Shown here: piece by piece, positions 17,222-17,500 of the stretch | Layout: every line of letters begins with the position of its first letter | Position numbering within the stretch: the stretch's first letter is position 1 | Assembly: GCF_042767895.1 (NCBI RefSeq) | Contig: NC_091578.1 | Span: 11,582,962 to 11,600,461 of the forward strand | Source: Penaeus vannamei | Lineage: Eukaryota; Arthropoda; Malacostraca; Decapoda; Penaeidae | Reading direction: 5' to 3' | DNA: 17,500 nucleotides | Notes under the pieces: model-generated | The model's input: the letters and a program-made list of their open reading frames with translations, nothing else | What the model was told of the DNA's origin: nothing | The model's database searches: none | Position numbers and translations under genes: made by a program

Positions 17222-17500
17222 CTTAAAAAGAGAAGTGTAAAATATAAAAAAGTGATTGGCACCATTAATGTTCGGAGACATTGCTTCAGAAATCTTCATA
17301 TTGCTTTTAATGGTAAACATATCATTTTTTTATCATCTTAAAACTACAGCATAAATAATTCTTTGATTACACTCATTTCTAGAACTTTAATAGTATGAAT
17401 GGAATGAATGAACAATAAAAAAAAGGATAAGAAGTGGTACATTAATTTTGTCTCTATCACATAGGCCAAATTTCCTGCTTGTACTATTCTAATCTTTGGG
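17222..17500 (-). other. Upstream intron of the host gene
   Basis: AT-rich sequence with no open frame that carries recognisable content. It includes the pyrimidine tract and AG of the acceptor for the 16910-17221 exon. I see no further exon before the window ends. Confidence 0.5.

Noticed and set aside
1..17500. CRISPR arrays, rRNA or tRNA genes, bacterial promoters or operons
   Set aside because: No spaced direct-repeat array, no cloverleaf or rRNA-like sequence noticed by eye, and the coding architecture is eukaryotic.

Overview
The window is eukaryotic nuclear DNA. It is AT-rich, has split coding segments with GT/AG borders, microsatellites and several transposon families, and has no operon structure. 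An arthropod fits best, and I lean towards a decapod crustacean. That lean rests on the look of the LINE ORF1 zinc knuckles, the TTAA-flanked elements and the long GAG microsatellite. It is an inference, not something the sequence proves.

Host gene (minus strand). A well-supported internal exon lies at 16910-17221 and encodes a Ser/Asp/Glu-rich, probably disordered segment with a SUMO-interaction-like motif. Downstream in transcript direction are two candidate terminal exons. One is short (3524-3594) with a nearby AATAAA; the other (1557-1738, possibly starting upstream) encodes a very basic tail. Both accept the phase-1 donor of the first exon. I do not recognise the protein.

Russian-doll transposon cluster (3667-16890). 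Nearly all the rest is one LINE copy on the minus strand that landed 19 nt inside the intron and was then hit repeatedly. Layer 1 is the outer LINE, with imperfect 10-bp target duplications (3657-3666 and 16891-16900). Layer 2 is three DNA transposons inside it: a TTAA-flanked element at 3683-8598, a long-inverted-repeat element at 10475-13784 with a 5-bp duplication, and a TTAA-type element at 13872-16168 that is the sister of the first. Layer 3 is a second LINE of the same family (5466-8453) inside the first TTAA element, and three short TTAA-flanked MITEs (11652-11863, 12961-13317, 14468-14822). Removing the outer LINE leaves an ordinary intron of about 80 nt between 16910 and 3594, which independently supports the 3524-3594 exon.

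Autonomy. Both LINE copies carry a frameshifted ORF1 with CCHC knuckles and a fragment of ORF2 (APE-type endonuclease start, C-terminal end). Each lost the reverse transcriptase through a different internal deletion. The long-inverted-repeat element holds a decayed transposase-like reading frame. Nothing in the cluster looks able to move by itself.

Flanks. Positions 1-1358 are AT-rich sequence beyond the host gene's likely 3' end. Positions 1739-3500 are intronic or intergenic and hold a roughly 350-bp GAG/GGA microsatellite. Positions 17222-17500 look intronic.
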